Positions 8,966-17,311 of a stretch of 52,564 nt of DNA are shown in pieces. Positions within the stretch are counted from its first letter, which is position 1. The number at the start of each line of letters is the position of its first letter. The notes beneath the pieces are model-generated. The model saw only the letters and a program-made list of their open reading frames with translations. It did not search any database and was not told the origin of the DNA. The DNA lies in the NCBI GenBank assembly GCA_030656145.1, contig JAUSOF010000008.1:1-52564 (forward strand), written 5' to 3'. The DNA comes from Pseudomonas sp. (lineage in GTDB: Bacteria > Pseudomonadota > Gammaproteobacteria > Pseudomonadales > Pseudomonadaceae). A program made the position numbers and the translations under genes.

Positions 8966-10738
8966 TTAGAACTGTTCGGCGTCCAGCTCATACAACGGCG
9001 CACTGCCGGCGCGGATGCTGGCTTCCAGGCTCAGGGTGCGTGGTAACAGGCGGGTGAAATAGAACGCCGCAGTGGCCAGTTTGCCGCTGTAGAACGCTGG
9101 CTCCTCGTCGCGCCTGGCCTCGGCCACCGCCACCATGCGGGCCCACATATAGGCGTAGGCGACGTAGCCGAACAGGTGCAGGTACTCCACCGAGGCGGCG
9201 CCTACTGCATTGGCATCGGTCTTGGCTTGCTCAAGCAGCCAGCCGCTGACCGCCTCCAGGCGCTCCAGGGCGGTGACCAGTTCGCTGCCATAGGGTGCTT
9301 CGTGTTGGTGGGCGAAGTGGCGGACTTCGGCGGCGAACTGGCGCAGCCCGGCACCACCGTTGGCCACCACCTTGCGTCCGAGCAGGTCGAGGGCCTGGAT
9401 GCCATTGGTGCCTTCGTAGATCTGCGCGATGCGCACGTCGCGCACCAGTTGCTCCTGGCCCCACTCGCGGATGTAGCCATGGCCGCCGAATACCTGCTGG
9501 CCGTGCACGCAGCTTTCCAGGCCGATGTCGGTGAAGAAGGCCTTGGCCAACGGTGTGAGCAGGGCGACCAGGGCTTCGGCCTGTTGGCGTTCCTCGGCGT
9601 CTGCGGAGAACTTCGACAGGTCCAGTTGCTGGCCGACGTAGCAGGCAAACGCGCGGCCACCTTCAGTCATGGCTTTCATGCTGAGCAGCATGCGGCGCAC
9701 GTCGGCGTGCACGATGATCGGGTCGGCGGCCTTCTCAGGTGCCACTTTACCGGTGGCGGCGCGGCTCTGCAGGCGGTCGCGGGCGTAGGCGGCAGCGGCC
9801 TGATAAGAGGCCTCGGCGCAGCCGATGCCCTGGATGCCGATCGACAGGCGCTCGTAGTTCATCATAGTGAACATCGCCGCCAGGCCCTTGTTCGGCTCGC
9901 CGATCAGGTAGCCGCTGGCTGCGTCGAAGTTGATCACACAGGTCGCCGAGGCCTTGATGCCCATCTTGTGTTCGATCGAGCCGCAGCTCACCGCGTTGCG
10001 CGCGCCCAGGCTGCCGTCAGCATTGACCATCACCTTGGGCACCAGAAACAGCGAGATGCCCTTGGGTCCGGCCGGCGCGCCCGGCAGCTTGGCCAGCACC
10101 AGGTGGATGATGTTTTCGGTCAGGTCCTGCTCGCCGCCGGTGATGAAGATCTTGCTGCCGCTGATCGCGTAGCTGCCGTCGGTTTGCGCTTCGGCCTTGG
10201 TGCGGATCAGGCCCAGGTCGGTACCGGCATGGGCTTCAGTCAGGCACATGGAACCGGCCCAGCGGCCTTCGTACATCGGCGGCAAATAGGTGGTCTTCAA
10301 GGCTTCACTGGCGTGGGCGTCGATGGCCAGGCAGGCGCCGGAACTCAGCGCCGAATAAAGAGCGAAGCTGTTGTTGGCGCCGTAGAGCATTTCCTCGAAG
10401 GCCACCGCGAGCATCTTGGGCATGCCCATGCCGCCGTAGGCCGGGTTGCCGGACAGGCCGACCCAGCCGCCTTCGATATAGGTGGTGTAAGCCTGCTTGA
10501 AGCCAGCCGGGGTGCGCACCTCGCCGGCGATCCACTGCGCGCCTTCCTCGTCGCCGCTGCGGTTGAGCGGGGCGATCAGGGTGCCTGTGACCTTGGCCGC
10601 CTCCTCGAGGATGGCGTCGGCGGTGTCGGCGTCTACGGTCTCGGCCAACGCTGGCAAGCGTGCCCACAAGGTGGGGGCATCGAAGACTTCGTGGAGGACG
10701 AAACGCAGATCGCGCAGGGGGGCGTTGTAGTCAGGCAT
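8966..10738 (-). CDS. acyl-CoA dehydrogenase, large DmdC-like type
   Basis: The 590-residue flavoprotein is longer than classical acyl-CoA dehydrogenases (about 380) and fits the roughly 600-residue group with an added C-terminal domain, which includes DmdC (3-methylmercaptopropionyl-CoA dehydrogenase). It shows MCLTEAHAGTDLG, the FAD-contact segment SGSKIFITGGEQDL, MNYERLSIGIQGIG, FGGHGYIREWGQEQLVRD and IYEGTNGIQALDLLGRK, whose glutamate is the usual catalytic base. The MPDYNAPL start has GAGG 6 bases upstream. Its physiological substrate is unknown; an ordinary fatty acyl-CoA is as likely as a sulfur-containing one. Confidence 0.92.
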   Translation of the reverse strand: MPDYNAPLRDLRFVLHEVFDAPTLWARLPALAETVDADTADAILEEAAKVTGTLIAPLNRSGDEEGAQWIAGEVRTPAGFKQAYTTYIEGGWVGLSGNPAYGGMGMPKMLAVAFEEMLYGANNSFALYSALSSGACLAIDAHASEALKTTYLPPMYEGRWAGSMCLTEAHAGTDLGLIRTKAEAQTDGSYAISGSKIFITGGEQDLTENIIHLVLAKLPGAPAGPKGISLFLVPKVMVNADGSLGARNAVSCGSIEHKMGIKASATCVINFDAASGYLIGEPNKGLAAMFTMMNYERLSIGIQGIGCAEASYQAAAAYARDRLQSRAATGKVAPEKAADPIIVHADVRRMLLSMKAMTEGGRAFACYVGQQLDLSKFSADAEERQQAEALVALLTPLAKAFFTDIGLESCVHGQQVFGGHGYIREWGQEQLVRDVRIAQIYEGTNGIQALDLLGRKVVANGGAGLRQFAAEVRHFAHQHEAPYGSELVTALERLEAVSGWLLEQAKTDANAVGAASVEYLHLFGYVAYAYMWARMVAVAEARRDEEPAFYSGKLATAAFYFTRLLPRTLSLEASIRAGSAPLYELDAEQF

Positions 10739-10857
10739 GGGGCACCTCAAAGCAGAGTGCCGCAGGTGAACCTGCGGCGTGGAAACTAGGGGGCTGCGGC
10801 CGTTTCATCGCGCTGTGCGATGCGCCGGCAACAGGCTCTCAGTAGGGGTATAGCGCG

Positions 10858-12231
10858 TCAGTCGACCTCTGGCGCACCGCTGGTCTTGTCCTTGGTCGAG
10901 GTGAACTTGAGCAGGTGGGTGCGCTCGACCAGGATGTACAGTGCCGCACCGGCGGCCAGGCCCCAGCCTGCGCCATAGACGGCCAGAACGACACCCATGG
11001 TGCCGGCGACGCCGCGTTCGGTGTTGTTGTTGAGCTGCTCGAAACCGACCATCAGGCAGATGTAGCCAGTGAGGATCAGGGTCAGCGACAGGGCGATCGG
11101 CAGTACCGGCTGGAAGAAGCTCACCAGCGGCAGGGCGAACAGGGCGATGAAACCGGTGATCCAGAACGTGCCGCCGCCGCTGTAAATCGAGTCCATGGCC
11201 TTGCGCCCGTACTTGTAACGCTCCGCCATGGTCGCCGCGACGGCAGTCCACAGCGGCCCGGCCAGGCCAGGGTAGGGGGCGAAGAAGGCGTGCAGGGCGT
11301 TGCGCAGTGCGGTTACCAGGTGTACGCGGTCGATGTTGTTCTCGATCACCTCATCGGGGCGCAGTTCGTCGGCGCGCTGCATCAGCGACTGGCCGACGAT
11401 GATGTCGCCGAAGGCGATGATGTAGGCGATTACGGCAGTGGGCACCGCCAGCAGGAACACGTCCAGACCGGGGAAGCCGACGTTGAACGGCAGGTAGTTC
11501 CACATCTCGGCGAAGGCTGGCGCGGTGATGCCGAATTTCACGTCGGGCATCTTGTACTCACCGACGGCGATGCCGATAAAGATGGCGATCAACATCCCCG
11601 GCACCATGCCGTAGTTGACGATCTTACGGGCCAGGGGCACGCGCTCGGTGAGGCCCTTGAACGATACCGAGAACATCAGGTACAGGCAGATCAGGCTGCC
11701 CAGCACCAGGGAGATCGGCGTGTTGGCCAGGCGTCCGCCGGTGGAGATTTCGCCCATCAGCGCGGCGATACCGGCACCGATGATGATCCCGCCTTTCATC
11801 GAGTTGGGAATGATCTTCACCAGGGTACTGCCCAGGCGGGTGACGCCGAGCACCAGGAAGATCACGAACACCAGGAACTGCAGGGCAAACAGCGCCTGAA
11901 TCGCTTCCGGGCCGGGCTCGAAGTTACCCAGGAACAGCAGCACCACCGGGATGCCCGGGGTAATCCAGCCGGGCACGAAAGGCACGCCGAGCAGCGCCGG
12001 CAGCATAAAGCCGATACCGCACACCACTACGTAGGCCAGGGCCACGTCGTAGGGCAGGCCGAGGTATTTTTCCAGCAGCGGGATCATCGCCAGGCTGACC
12101 ACGAACATGATCAGGGCCTGGAGCATCTCCGCGGTTTCCCAACGGTAGTGGATAAACGGCAGGCGTACCCGAAAAGGCCCGAAAGACCAGCACGGTTGCT
12201 GTTCGCCATCTTTGCGTTTGTACAGTTGCAT
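10858..12231 (-). CDS. multi-pass permease, xanthine/uracil (SLC23)-like
   Basis: The 457-residue protein has about 12 hydrophobic segments, no signal peptide, and glycine-rich segments such as GGIIIGAGIAALMGEIS and AFGDIIVGQSLMQRADE that recall NCS2/SLC23 nucleobase permeases and their SulP-fold relatives. I do not see the canonical NAT signature, so the family call is tentative. Its position between an acyl-CoA synthetase and an acyl-CoA dehydrogenase suggests import of an organic acid rather than a nucleobase; that is inference. GGAGG lies 7 bases before the ATG. Confidence 0.65.
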   Translation of the reverse strand: MQLYKRKDGEQQPCWSFGPFRVRLPFIHYRWETAEMLQALIMFVVSLAMIPLLEKYLGLPYDVALAYVVVCGIGFMLPALLGVPFVPGWITPGIPVVLLFLGNFEPGPEAIQALFALQFLVFVIFLVLGVTRLGSTLVKIIPNSMKGGIIIGAGIAALMGEISTGGRLANTPISLVLGSLICLYLMFSVSFKGLTERVPLARKIVNYGMVPGMLIAIFIGIAVGEYKMPDVKFGITAPAFAEMWNYLPFNVGFPGLDVFLLAVPTAVIAYIIAFGDIIVGQSLMQRADELRPDEVIENNIDRVHLVTALRNALHAFFAPYPGLAGPLWTAVAATMAERYKYGRKAMDSIYSGGGTFWITGFIALFALPLVSFFQPVLPIALSLTLILTGYICLMVGFEQLNNNTERGVAGTMGVVLAVYGAGWGLAAGAALYILVERTHLLKFTSTKDKTSGAPEVD

Positions 12232-12317
12232 AGGGTTGCCTCCGTCGGCACCGCGCATTCAGCGCGCATGACGCTTTTTGTTGTTGTGTTTTATTGCTGT
12301 TGATAGGGGTACACGGC

Positions 12318-12342
12318 CGCTCGCCCCTCGCTGGGGCGAGCG
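12318..12342 (-). terminator. hairpin after the acyl-CoA synthetase (terminator-like, no U-tract)
   Basis: Perfect 10-base arms CGCTCGCCCC (12318-12327) and GGGGCGAGCG (12333-12342) enclose a 5-base loop, 11 bases past the synthetase stop. No T-run follows on the minus strand, so it may only partly terminate, or may protect the 3' end of the mRNA. Confidence 0.55.
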
Positions 12343-12353
12343 CGGTTGGTCAA

Positions 12354-13988
12354 TCAGAGCGCCTTGGCCATGTCGCGCAGGACGAACTTCTGGATCTTGC
12401 CGGTGCTGGTCTTCGGCAACTGGGTGAAGACCACGGTTTTCGGGACCTTGAAACCCGCCAGGTGCTCACGGCAGAAGGCGATAATGTCGGCCTCGCGGGC
12501 AGTCTGCTGGTCGACCTTGAGGGTGATGAAGGCGCAGGGGGTTTCGCCCCATTTCTCGTCCGGGCGGGCGACCACGGCCGCTTCCAGCACGGCGGGGTGG
12601 CGGTAGAGCACGGCTTCCACCTCGATGGTGGAGATGTTCTCGCCACCGGAAATGATGATGTCTTTCAGCCGGTCCTTGATTTCCACGTAGCCATCGGGGT
12701 GACACACGGCCAGGTCGCCAGTGTGGAACCAGCCACCCTCGAAAGCCTCGGCGGTGGCGCTGGGGTTCTTCAGGTAGCCCTTCATCACGGTGTTGCCGCG
12801 CATGAAGATTTCGCCGATGGTCTCGCCATCGCGTGGGGTCGGCTCCAGGGTTTTAGGGTCGCCGACCATCAGGCCTTCCAGGGTCGGATAACGCACGCCC
12901 TGGCGCGATTTGATCTGCGCCCGCTGCTCCAGCGGCAGCTCATCCCATTCGGCATGCCAGGCGCACACGGTGACCGGGCCGTAGACCTCGGTGAGGCCGT
13001 AGACGTGGGTGACCTTGATGCCCATCTCCTCGACCGCGCCGATGACTTTGGCCGGTGGCGCTGCGCCGGCGACCATGGCATTGACCGGGTGCTCGATGGC
13101 CGCTTTGGCCGACTCGGGCATGTTGACCAGTGCGTTGAGCACGATCGGTGCGCCGCACAGGTGGCTGACCTTGTGCTCGCGGATCAGGTGCAGAATTTTC
13201 TGCGGGTCGACCCGGCGCAAAAACACATGCACGCCCGCCAGGGCAGTGATGGTCCAGGGGTAGCACCAGCCGTTGCAGTGGAACATTGGCAGGGTCCAGA
13301 GGTACACCGGGTGGTGGCCCATGGCCCAGGTCATCTGGTTGCCCAGCGAGTTCAGGTAGGCGCCGCGGTGGTGGTAGACCACGCCCTTGGGGTTGCCGGT
13401 GGTGCCGGAGGTGTAGTTGAGGCTGATGGCCTGCCATTCGTCATCCGGCCATTGCCAGGCGAATTGCGGGTCGCCTTCGGCCAGCAGGGCCTCGTAGTCG
13501 AGGTCGCTGACCGCCTGGCCTTCGCCATATTCAGGGTCATCGACGTCGATCACCAGCGGCGGGTGGTCGAGCATGCCGACGGCGGCGTGGATCACGTCAT
13601 AGAACTCGCGGTCGGTGATCAGCACCTTGGCCTCGCCATGCTGCAGCATAAAGGCGATGGCCTCGGCGTCCAGGCGCACGTTAAGCGGGTTGAGCACTGC
13701 GCCGATCATCGGCACGCCGAAATGCGCTTCGAGCATCGCCGGGGTATTGGGCAGCATCAGCGCCACCGTGTCGCCCTTGCCGATACCGCGGCCGGCCAGG
13801 GCCGATGCAAGGCGCCGGCAACGGGCATAGGTTTCGGCCCAGTCGCGACGAATCGAGCCATGGATCACCGCCGGGTAATGCGGGTAGACGCTTGCGGTGC
13901 GCTCGAGAAAGCTCAACGGCGAGAGGGCGATGTGGTTAACGGCGGCAGGCGCAAGGCCTTGTTCGTAGATCGACATGCGAGTACCCAT
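12354..13988 (-). CDS. AMP-forming acyl-CoA synthetase (DmdB-like)
   Basis: The 544-residue adenylate-forming enzyme activates a carboxylic acid to its CoA thioester. It has the ATP loop YTSGTTGNPKGV, the PMFHCNGWC substrate-pocket motif, VYGLTEVYGP, the hinge KDRLKDIIISGGENIS and the C-terminal catalytic lysine in PKTSTGKIQKF. Its length and the FHCNGW pattern fit the medium/short-chain group containing DmdB and plant AAE-type ligases. ATGs at 13988 and 13976 are both possible; no clear ribosome site separates them. The gene is divergent from the PAS kinase, which probably controls it. Confidence 0.92.
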   Translation of the reverse strand: MGTRMSIYEQGLAPAAVNHIALSPLSFLERTASVYPHYPAVIHGSIRRDWAETYARCRRLASALAGRGIGKGDTVALMLPNTPAMLEAHFGVPMIGAVLNPLNVRLDAEAIAFMLQHGEAKVLITDREFYDVIHAAVGMLDHPPLVIDVDDPEYGEGQAVSDLDYEALLAEGDPQFAWQWPDDEWQAISLNYTSGTTGNPKGVVYHHRGAYLNSLGNQMTWAMGHHPVYLWTLPMFHCNGWCYPWTITALAGVHVFLRRVDPQKILHLIREHKVSHLCGAPIVLNALVNMPESAKAAIEHPVNAMVAGAAPPAKVIGAVEEMGIKVTHVYGLTEVYGPVTVCAWHAEWDELPLEQRAQIKSRQGVRYPTLEGLMVGDPKTLEPTPRDGETIGEIFMRGNTVMKGYLKNPSATAEAFEGGWFHTGDLAVCHPDGYVEIKDRLKDIIISGGENISTIEVEAVLYRHPAVLEAAVVARPDEKWGETPCAFITLKVDQQTAREADIIAFCREHLAGFKVPKTVVFTQLPKTSTGKIQKFVLRDMAKAL

Positions 13989-14102
13989 GGCAGATTATTT
14001 GCTCTTGTAGCGCCAGTTCGGCTGACGAATAGGCGTTTCATGTTTCAACTGGGGGGCATTTATATATTCACCTAGTAAAATATGGAAGTTAAACCATAGT
14101 TT

Positions 14103-14120
14103 TATAGTATATTTACTATA
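14103..14120. promoter_or_regulatory. inverted repeat TATAGTA-N4-TACTATA in an AT-rich divergent promoter
   Basis: Perfect 7-base arms with a 4-base spacer sit in the 245-base gap between the acyl-CoA synthetase and the PAS kinase. The surrounding stretch (about 14040-14130) is strikingly AT-rich compared with its neighbours. It is a candidate site for the adjacent FixJ-type regulator or part of a promoter; no binding data are implied. Confidence 0.5.
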
Positions 14121-14233
14121 TTACTCTGTGGGGTATATCCCTTGGTCGCTTTGCGCTCTGCGTGCGTTGCCGTGATGCTTGCGGATGTTCAACACGCACC
14201 TGCGGGTAGCCCGCTGTGAGGAAGCAGATTTAA

Positions 14234-16519
14234 ATGAGTGAAGTTCGCGTGCAGCTGCACAGCTGGCTGGCTTTACAGCGCGAGGCGTTGCCCCTGGCGG
14301 TGCGCGCCGATGCCCTGCGCCGCACCCTGCACGCTTGCCCCGAAGTGCGTCAGGCGTTCTTTCTGGGTTGGCAGCCGGGCACCGGTATCTATAGCCATGA
14401 AGGCAGCGCCCCGCACCTGCCACCTGGTTTTGGCGATCCCTTGCAGGCCAGCGACCAGCTGTTGTTCGAGGCGCTGGCTCAGCAGCCGCGTCTGGATCTG
14501 GCCGAGTTGCGCGGCTTGCCCTGCTGGTTGGCCGGGCGGGTGCGCCGCGCTGGCCTCAGTCACGGTCAGGTGCTGGCCTTGCAGCTGGATGAGGGGCGGC
14601 CCGGTTTGCTGCTGATCGAGCTGCAGGAGGGCGTCAGTCTCGACTGGCTTGGCTTTATCCATGAGTTGTTGTTGACCCTGCTGGCCAGTCTGCCCGCGCA
14701 GGCCCGCGGCACGGCCTTGATCGGTGCCGATCCGCAGCCGAGCCTGCTGCTGGATGCGCAGGCGCAGCCGCTGCAGCTGAATGCGGCCATGCTCAAGCTG
14801 CTGGGTGAGCGGCCGTTGCCGGCGGTGGCGGCTTTTTTGCCGGTCAACGCAGCGCAATTGGTGCGCGCCTGTCTGCAGCAGGATCGGGCCATTGAGGAGG
14901 TTGAGGCGCAGGTCGACGGGCAGATTCTGATCTGGCTGTTTGTGCCCGACCCCCTCGAGCAGCGGGTGCTGGCCCGTTGTCGGTTGGCCACCGTCCAGGT
15001 GCGCGCCGAACGCGAGGCGGCCAAAGCCAGCCGCCTGTATCGCCTGATCACCGAGAACACCACGGACCTGATTTCCCGCCACACCCCGGACGGGCGCTTC
15101 CTGGATGCCTCGCCGGCCAGCTGGACGCTGCTCGGCTACTGGCCCGAAGAGTTGCGCGGCACCCGGGTGCAGGCGCTGCTCCATCGCCAGGGTAAGGCGC
15201 AACTGGTGCAGCGCACACACGAAGCGCTGGAGCAGGATGGTTATCACACCATGACCTTCCGCATTGCCCACCGCGACGGCCACTACCTGTGGTTCGAGAC
15301 GGCCAGCCGGGCAATCCGCGAAACCTATACCGGCGCGGTGGTCGAAGTGGTCAGCGTGTCGCGCGACATTACTGCGCGCGTGCAGGCGGAGGAGAACAAA
15401 CGGCGCTTGGCCGAGGTGGTCGAGGCCAACACTGACCTGGTGTTGTTTATCGACCCGGCCGGGCGCCTGACCTACCTCAATCCGTCGGCTCGGCATGCCC
15501 TGCATATCGCCGCGGATCAGCCTCTGCCAGAGCTGGATGCGCTGCTCGCTGAGGATGATTTGCAGCAATTGCAGGCCCATGGTTGGGCCGCCGCCGATAG
15601 CCGTGGCGTGTGGAGTGCCGAGGTGCGCCTGCGACCACTGGGGCAGTCGGCGCCCTTGCTGGTGTCGCTGGTATTGCTGGCCCATCGCGGCAGTGGCGGC
15701 GAACACTATTATTCGCTGGTGGCCCGCGACATGACCGAGCGCGAATTGCGCGAGGCCCAGCAGCGCCATCACCAGGATGAGCTGGCGCACACCGCGCGGC
15801 TGGTCACCCTCGGTGAACTGGCCTCGGGGATTGCCCATGAGATCAACCAGCCACTGGCGGCGGTGGTCAATTACGCCGGGGCCAGCCAGCGCTACCTCAA
15901 GGTTCTGGGCACTAATCCCGAGGCGGCAGATAAAGTCGCCCAGGGGCTGGAGCGCATCACCGAGCATGCCAACCACGCCGCCGAGGTGATCAAGCGCCTG
16001 CGCGCCTTCCTGCGCAAGGGGCAGCGGCGCACCCAGGCCCTGGACATGGCCCAGGTGGCCCGCGAGGCGATGCGCCTGTGCCAGTGGGAGGCGAGCAACT
16101 GGCAGGTGAATATCGTCGAGCAACTGGCGGATAATCTGCCGCCGGTGTATGCCGACCGGGTGCTGCTCGAACAGGTGCTGCTCAACCTGCTGCGTAACGC
16201 CATCGACGCCAACCGTGAAGCGCACCCGGGTAAGCCCTCGCGCATCGAACTGAGCGCCGGCGAGCGTGGCGGCCAGTTGTGTGTCTGGGTCACTGACCAG
16301 GGACCGGGCGTGGCGGCGGCGCAGCTGGAGCATATCTTTACCCCGTTCTACACCAGCAAGGCGGAAGGGCTGGGCCTGGGGCTGTCGATGAGCCGCAGCA
16401 TTATCGAAGGCTTTGGTGGCGCCCTGGAGGCTCATCCAGGTCAGGCGGGTGGCCTGTGCCTGGAATGTCGGTTGCCGCTGGGGCGAGTTGACGAGAACAA
16501 CACGAGGAGCAGGGGATGA
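14234..16519 (+). CDS. cytoplasmic PAS-PAS sensor histidine kinase
   Basis: The 761-residue kinase has no membrane segment. Residues 1 to about 260 match nothing I recognise. A PAS domain follows (about 270-385), then a second (about 395-505), then a dimerisation domain with the phosphorylated histidine H535 in ASGIAHEINQPLAA. The ATPase domain carries LLRNAIDAN (N box), DQGPGV (G1), IFTPFYTSK (F) and GLGLGLS (G2). GAGGAAG at 14218-14224 precedes the ATG. The stop overlaps the regulator start by ATGA. The FixL-like layout and divergence from acyl-CoA genes suggest it senses an intracellular metabolite; the ligand is unknown. Confidence 0.92.
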   Translation: MSEVRVQLHSWLALQREALPLAVRADALRRTLHACPEVRQAFFLGWQPGTGIYSHEGSAPHLPPGFGDPLQASDQLLFEALAQQPRLDLAELRGLPCWLAGRVRRAGLSHGQVLALQLDEGRPGLLLIELQEGVSLDWLGFIHELLLTLLASLPAQARGTALIGADPQPSLLLDAQAQPLQLNAAMLKLLGERPLPAVAAFLPVNAAQLVRACLQQDRAIEEVEAQVDGQILIWLFVPDPLEQRVLARCRLATVQVRAEREAAKASRLYRLITENTTDLISRHTPDGRFLDASPASWTLLGYWPEELRGTRVQALLHRQGKAQLVQRTHEALEQDGYHTMTFRIAHRDGHYLWFETASRAIRETYTGAVVEVVSVSRDITARVQAEENKRRLAEVVEANTDLVLFIDPAGRLTYLNPSARHALHIAADQPLPELDALLAEDDLQQLQAHGWAAADSRGVWSAEVRLRPLGQSAPLLVSLVLLAHRGSGGEHYYSLVARDMTERELREAQQRHHQDELAHTARLVTLGELASGIAHEINQPLAAVVNYAGASQRYLKVLGTNPEAADKVAQGLERITEHANHAAEVIKRLRAFLRKGQRRTQALDMAQVAREAMRLCQWEASNWQVNIVEQLADNLPPVYADRVLLEQVLLNLLRNAIDANREAHPGKPSRIELSAGERGGQLCVWVTDQGPGVAAAQLEHIFTPFYTSKAEGLGLGLSMSRSIIEGFGGALEAHPGQAGGLCLECRLPLGRVDENNTRSRG

Positions 16520-17160
16520 GCGGGCAAATGCAGCACCAGGTGTATGTGGTCGACGATGACCAGGGCATGCTCGACTCCACCGTCTGGTTGCTGGAATCGG
16601 TGGGGCTCAAGGCGTTGCCCTTTACCAGCGGCCGGGCGTTTCTCGAGGCCTGTGTGGCCGAGACCCGCGGCTGTGTGTTACTCGATGTACGGATGCCCGG
16701 CATGGGCGGCTTGAATGTGCAGGAAGCTCTGCGTGAGCGCGGCATCGACATGCCGATCATCTTCGTCAGTGGCCACGCCGATGTGCCCATCGTGGTGCGC
16801 GCCTTTCGCGCGGGGGCAGTGGACTTTATCGAGAAACCCTACAACGAACAGTTGCTGCTTGACAGCGTGCAGCAGGCGTTGAGTCGGCAACCGGCGACGC
16901 CGCTGGCGGACCAGCGCTTGCAGGCGGTGCAGGCGCGCCTCGACAGCCTCACCCCGCGCGAGCGCGATGTGCTGCTGCCGCTGGTGTGCGGTTACACCAA
17001 CCGGGAGGTGGCCGAACAGCTGGCGATCAGCGTCAAAACCGTTGACCTCTACCGTTCGCGGGTGATGAAGCGCATGCAGGCCGATACCCTCGCCGATCTG
17101 GTCGGCATGGCTATCGCCGCGGATCTGGTGGATGCCCTGCAGTTGCGTGCGCTTGCTTAG
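16516..17160 (+). CDS. FixJ/NarL-type response regulator
   Basis: The 214-residue regulator has a receiver domain with acidic pocket VVDDD, phosphoacceptor D57 in LLDVRMPGMGG, the switch region VSGHAD and lysine in EKPY. A LuxR-type helix-turn-helix follows (LTPRERDVL, NREVAEQLAISVKTVDLYRSR). Its start overlaps the kinase stop by four bases (ATGA), so the two are translated as a pair. The likely targets are its own operon and the divergent acyl-CoA synthetase gene group; the inverted repeat at 14103 is a candidate site. Confidence 0.94.
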   Translation: MSGQMQHQVYVVDDDQGMLDSTVWLLESVGLKALPFTSGRAFLEACVAETRGCVLLDVRMPGMGGLNVQEALRERGIDMPIIFVSGHADVPIVVRAFRAGAVDFIEKPYNEQLLLDSVQQALSRQPATPLADQRLQAVQARLDSLTPRERDVLLPLVCGYTNREVAEQLAISVKTVDLYRSRVMKRMQADTLADLVGMAIAADLVDALQLRALA

Positions 17161-17311
17161 GGGCGCTGCACGCCTGCGCTGCCGAGTGAGCCGGACTGCC
17201 CAAAGCGCCCGACCCATGGTCTGATCTGCTGCTAGTAAATTGCTATCATGTGTTTTTTGTTGGGCCACGCCTCACCGCTGGTCAGTGCTGGTAAACCCGT
17301 CGAGTTGTTCA

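Noticed and set aside
12294..14075. A 593-codon open frame antisense to the acyl-CoA synthetase
   Set aside because: No ribosome site or motifs; the synthetase frame has all adenylate-forming motifs.
14273..16435. A 720-codon open frame antisense to the PAS kinase
   Set aside because: Repeated Gln, His and Arg composition typical of antisense in GC-rich codon use; no domains; the kinase frame is complete.
17240..17311. N-terminal extension of the LytS-type GGDEF-EAL protein
   Set aside because: The extra 24 residues are polar and cysteine-rich and lie before the first membrane helix; the ATG at 17312 gives a normal membrane N-terminus.
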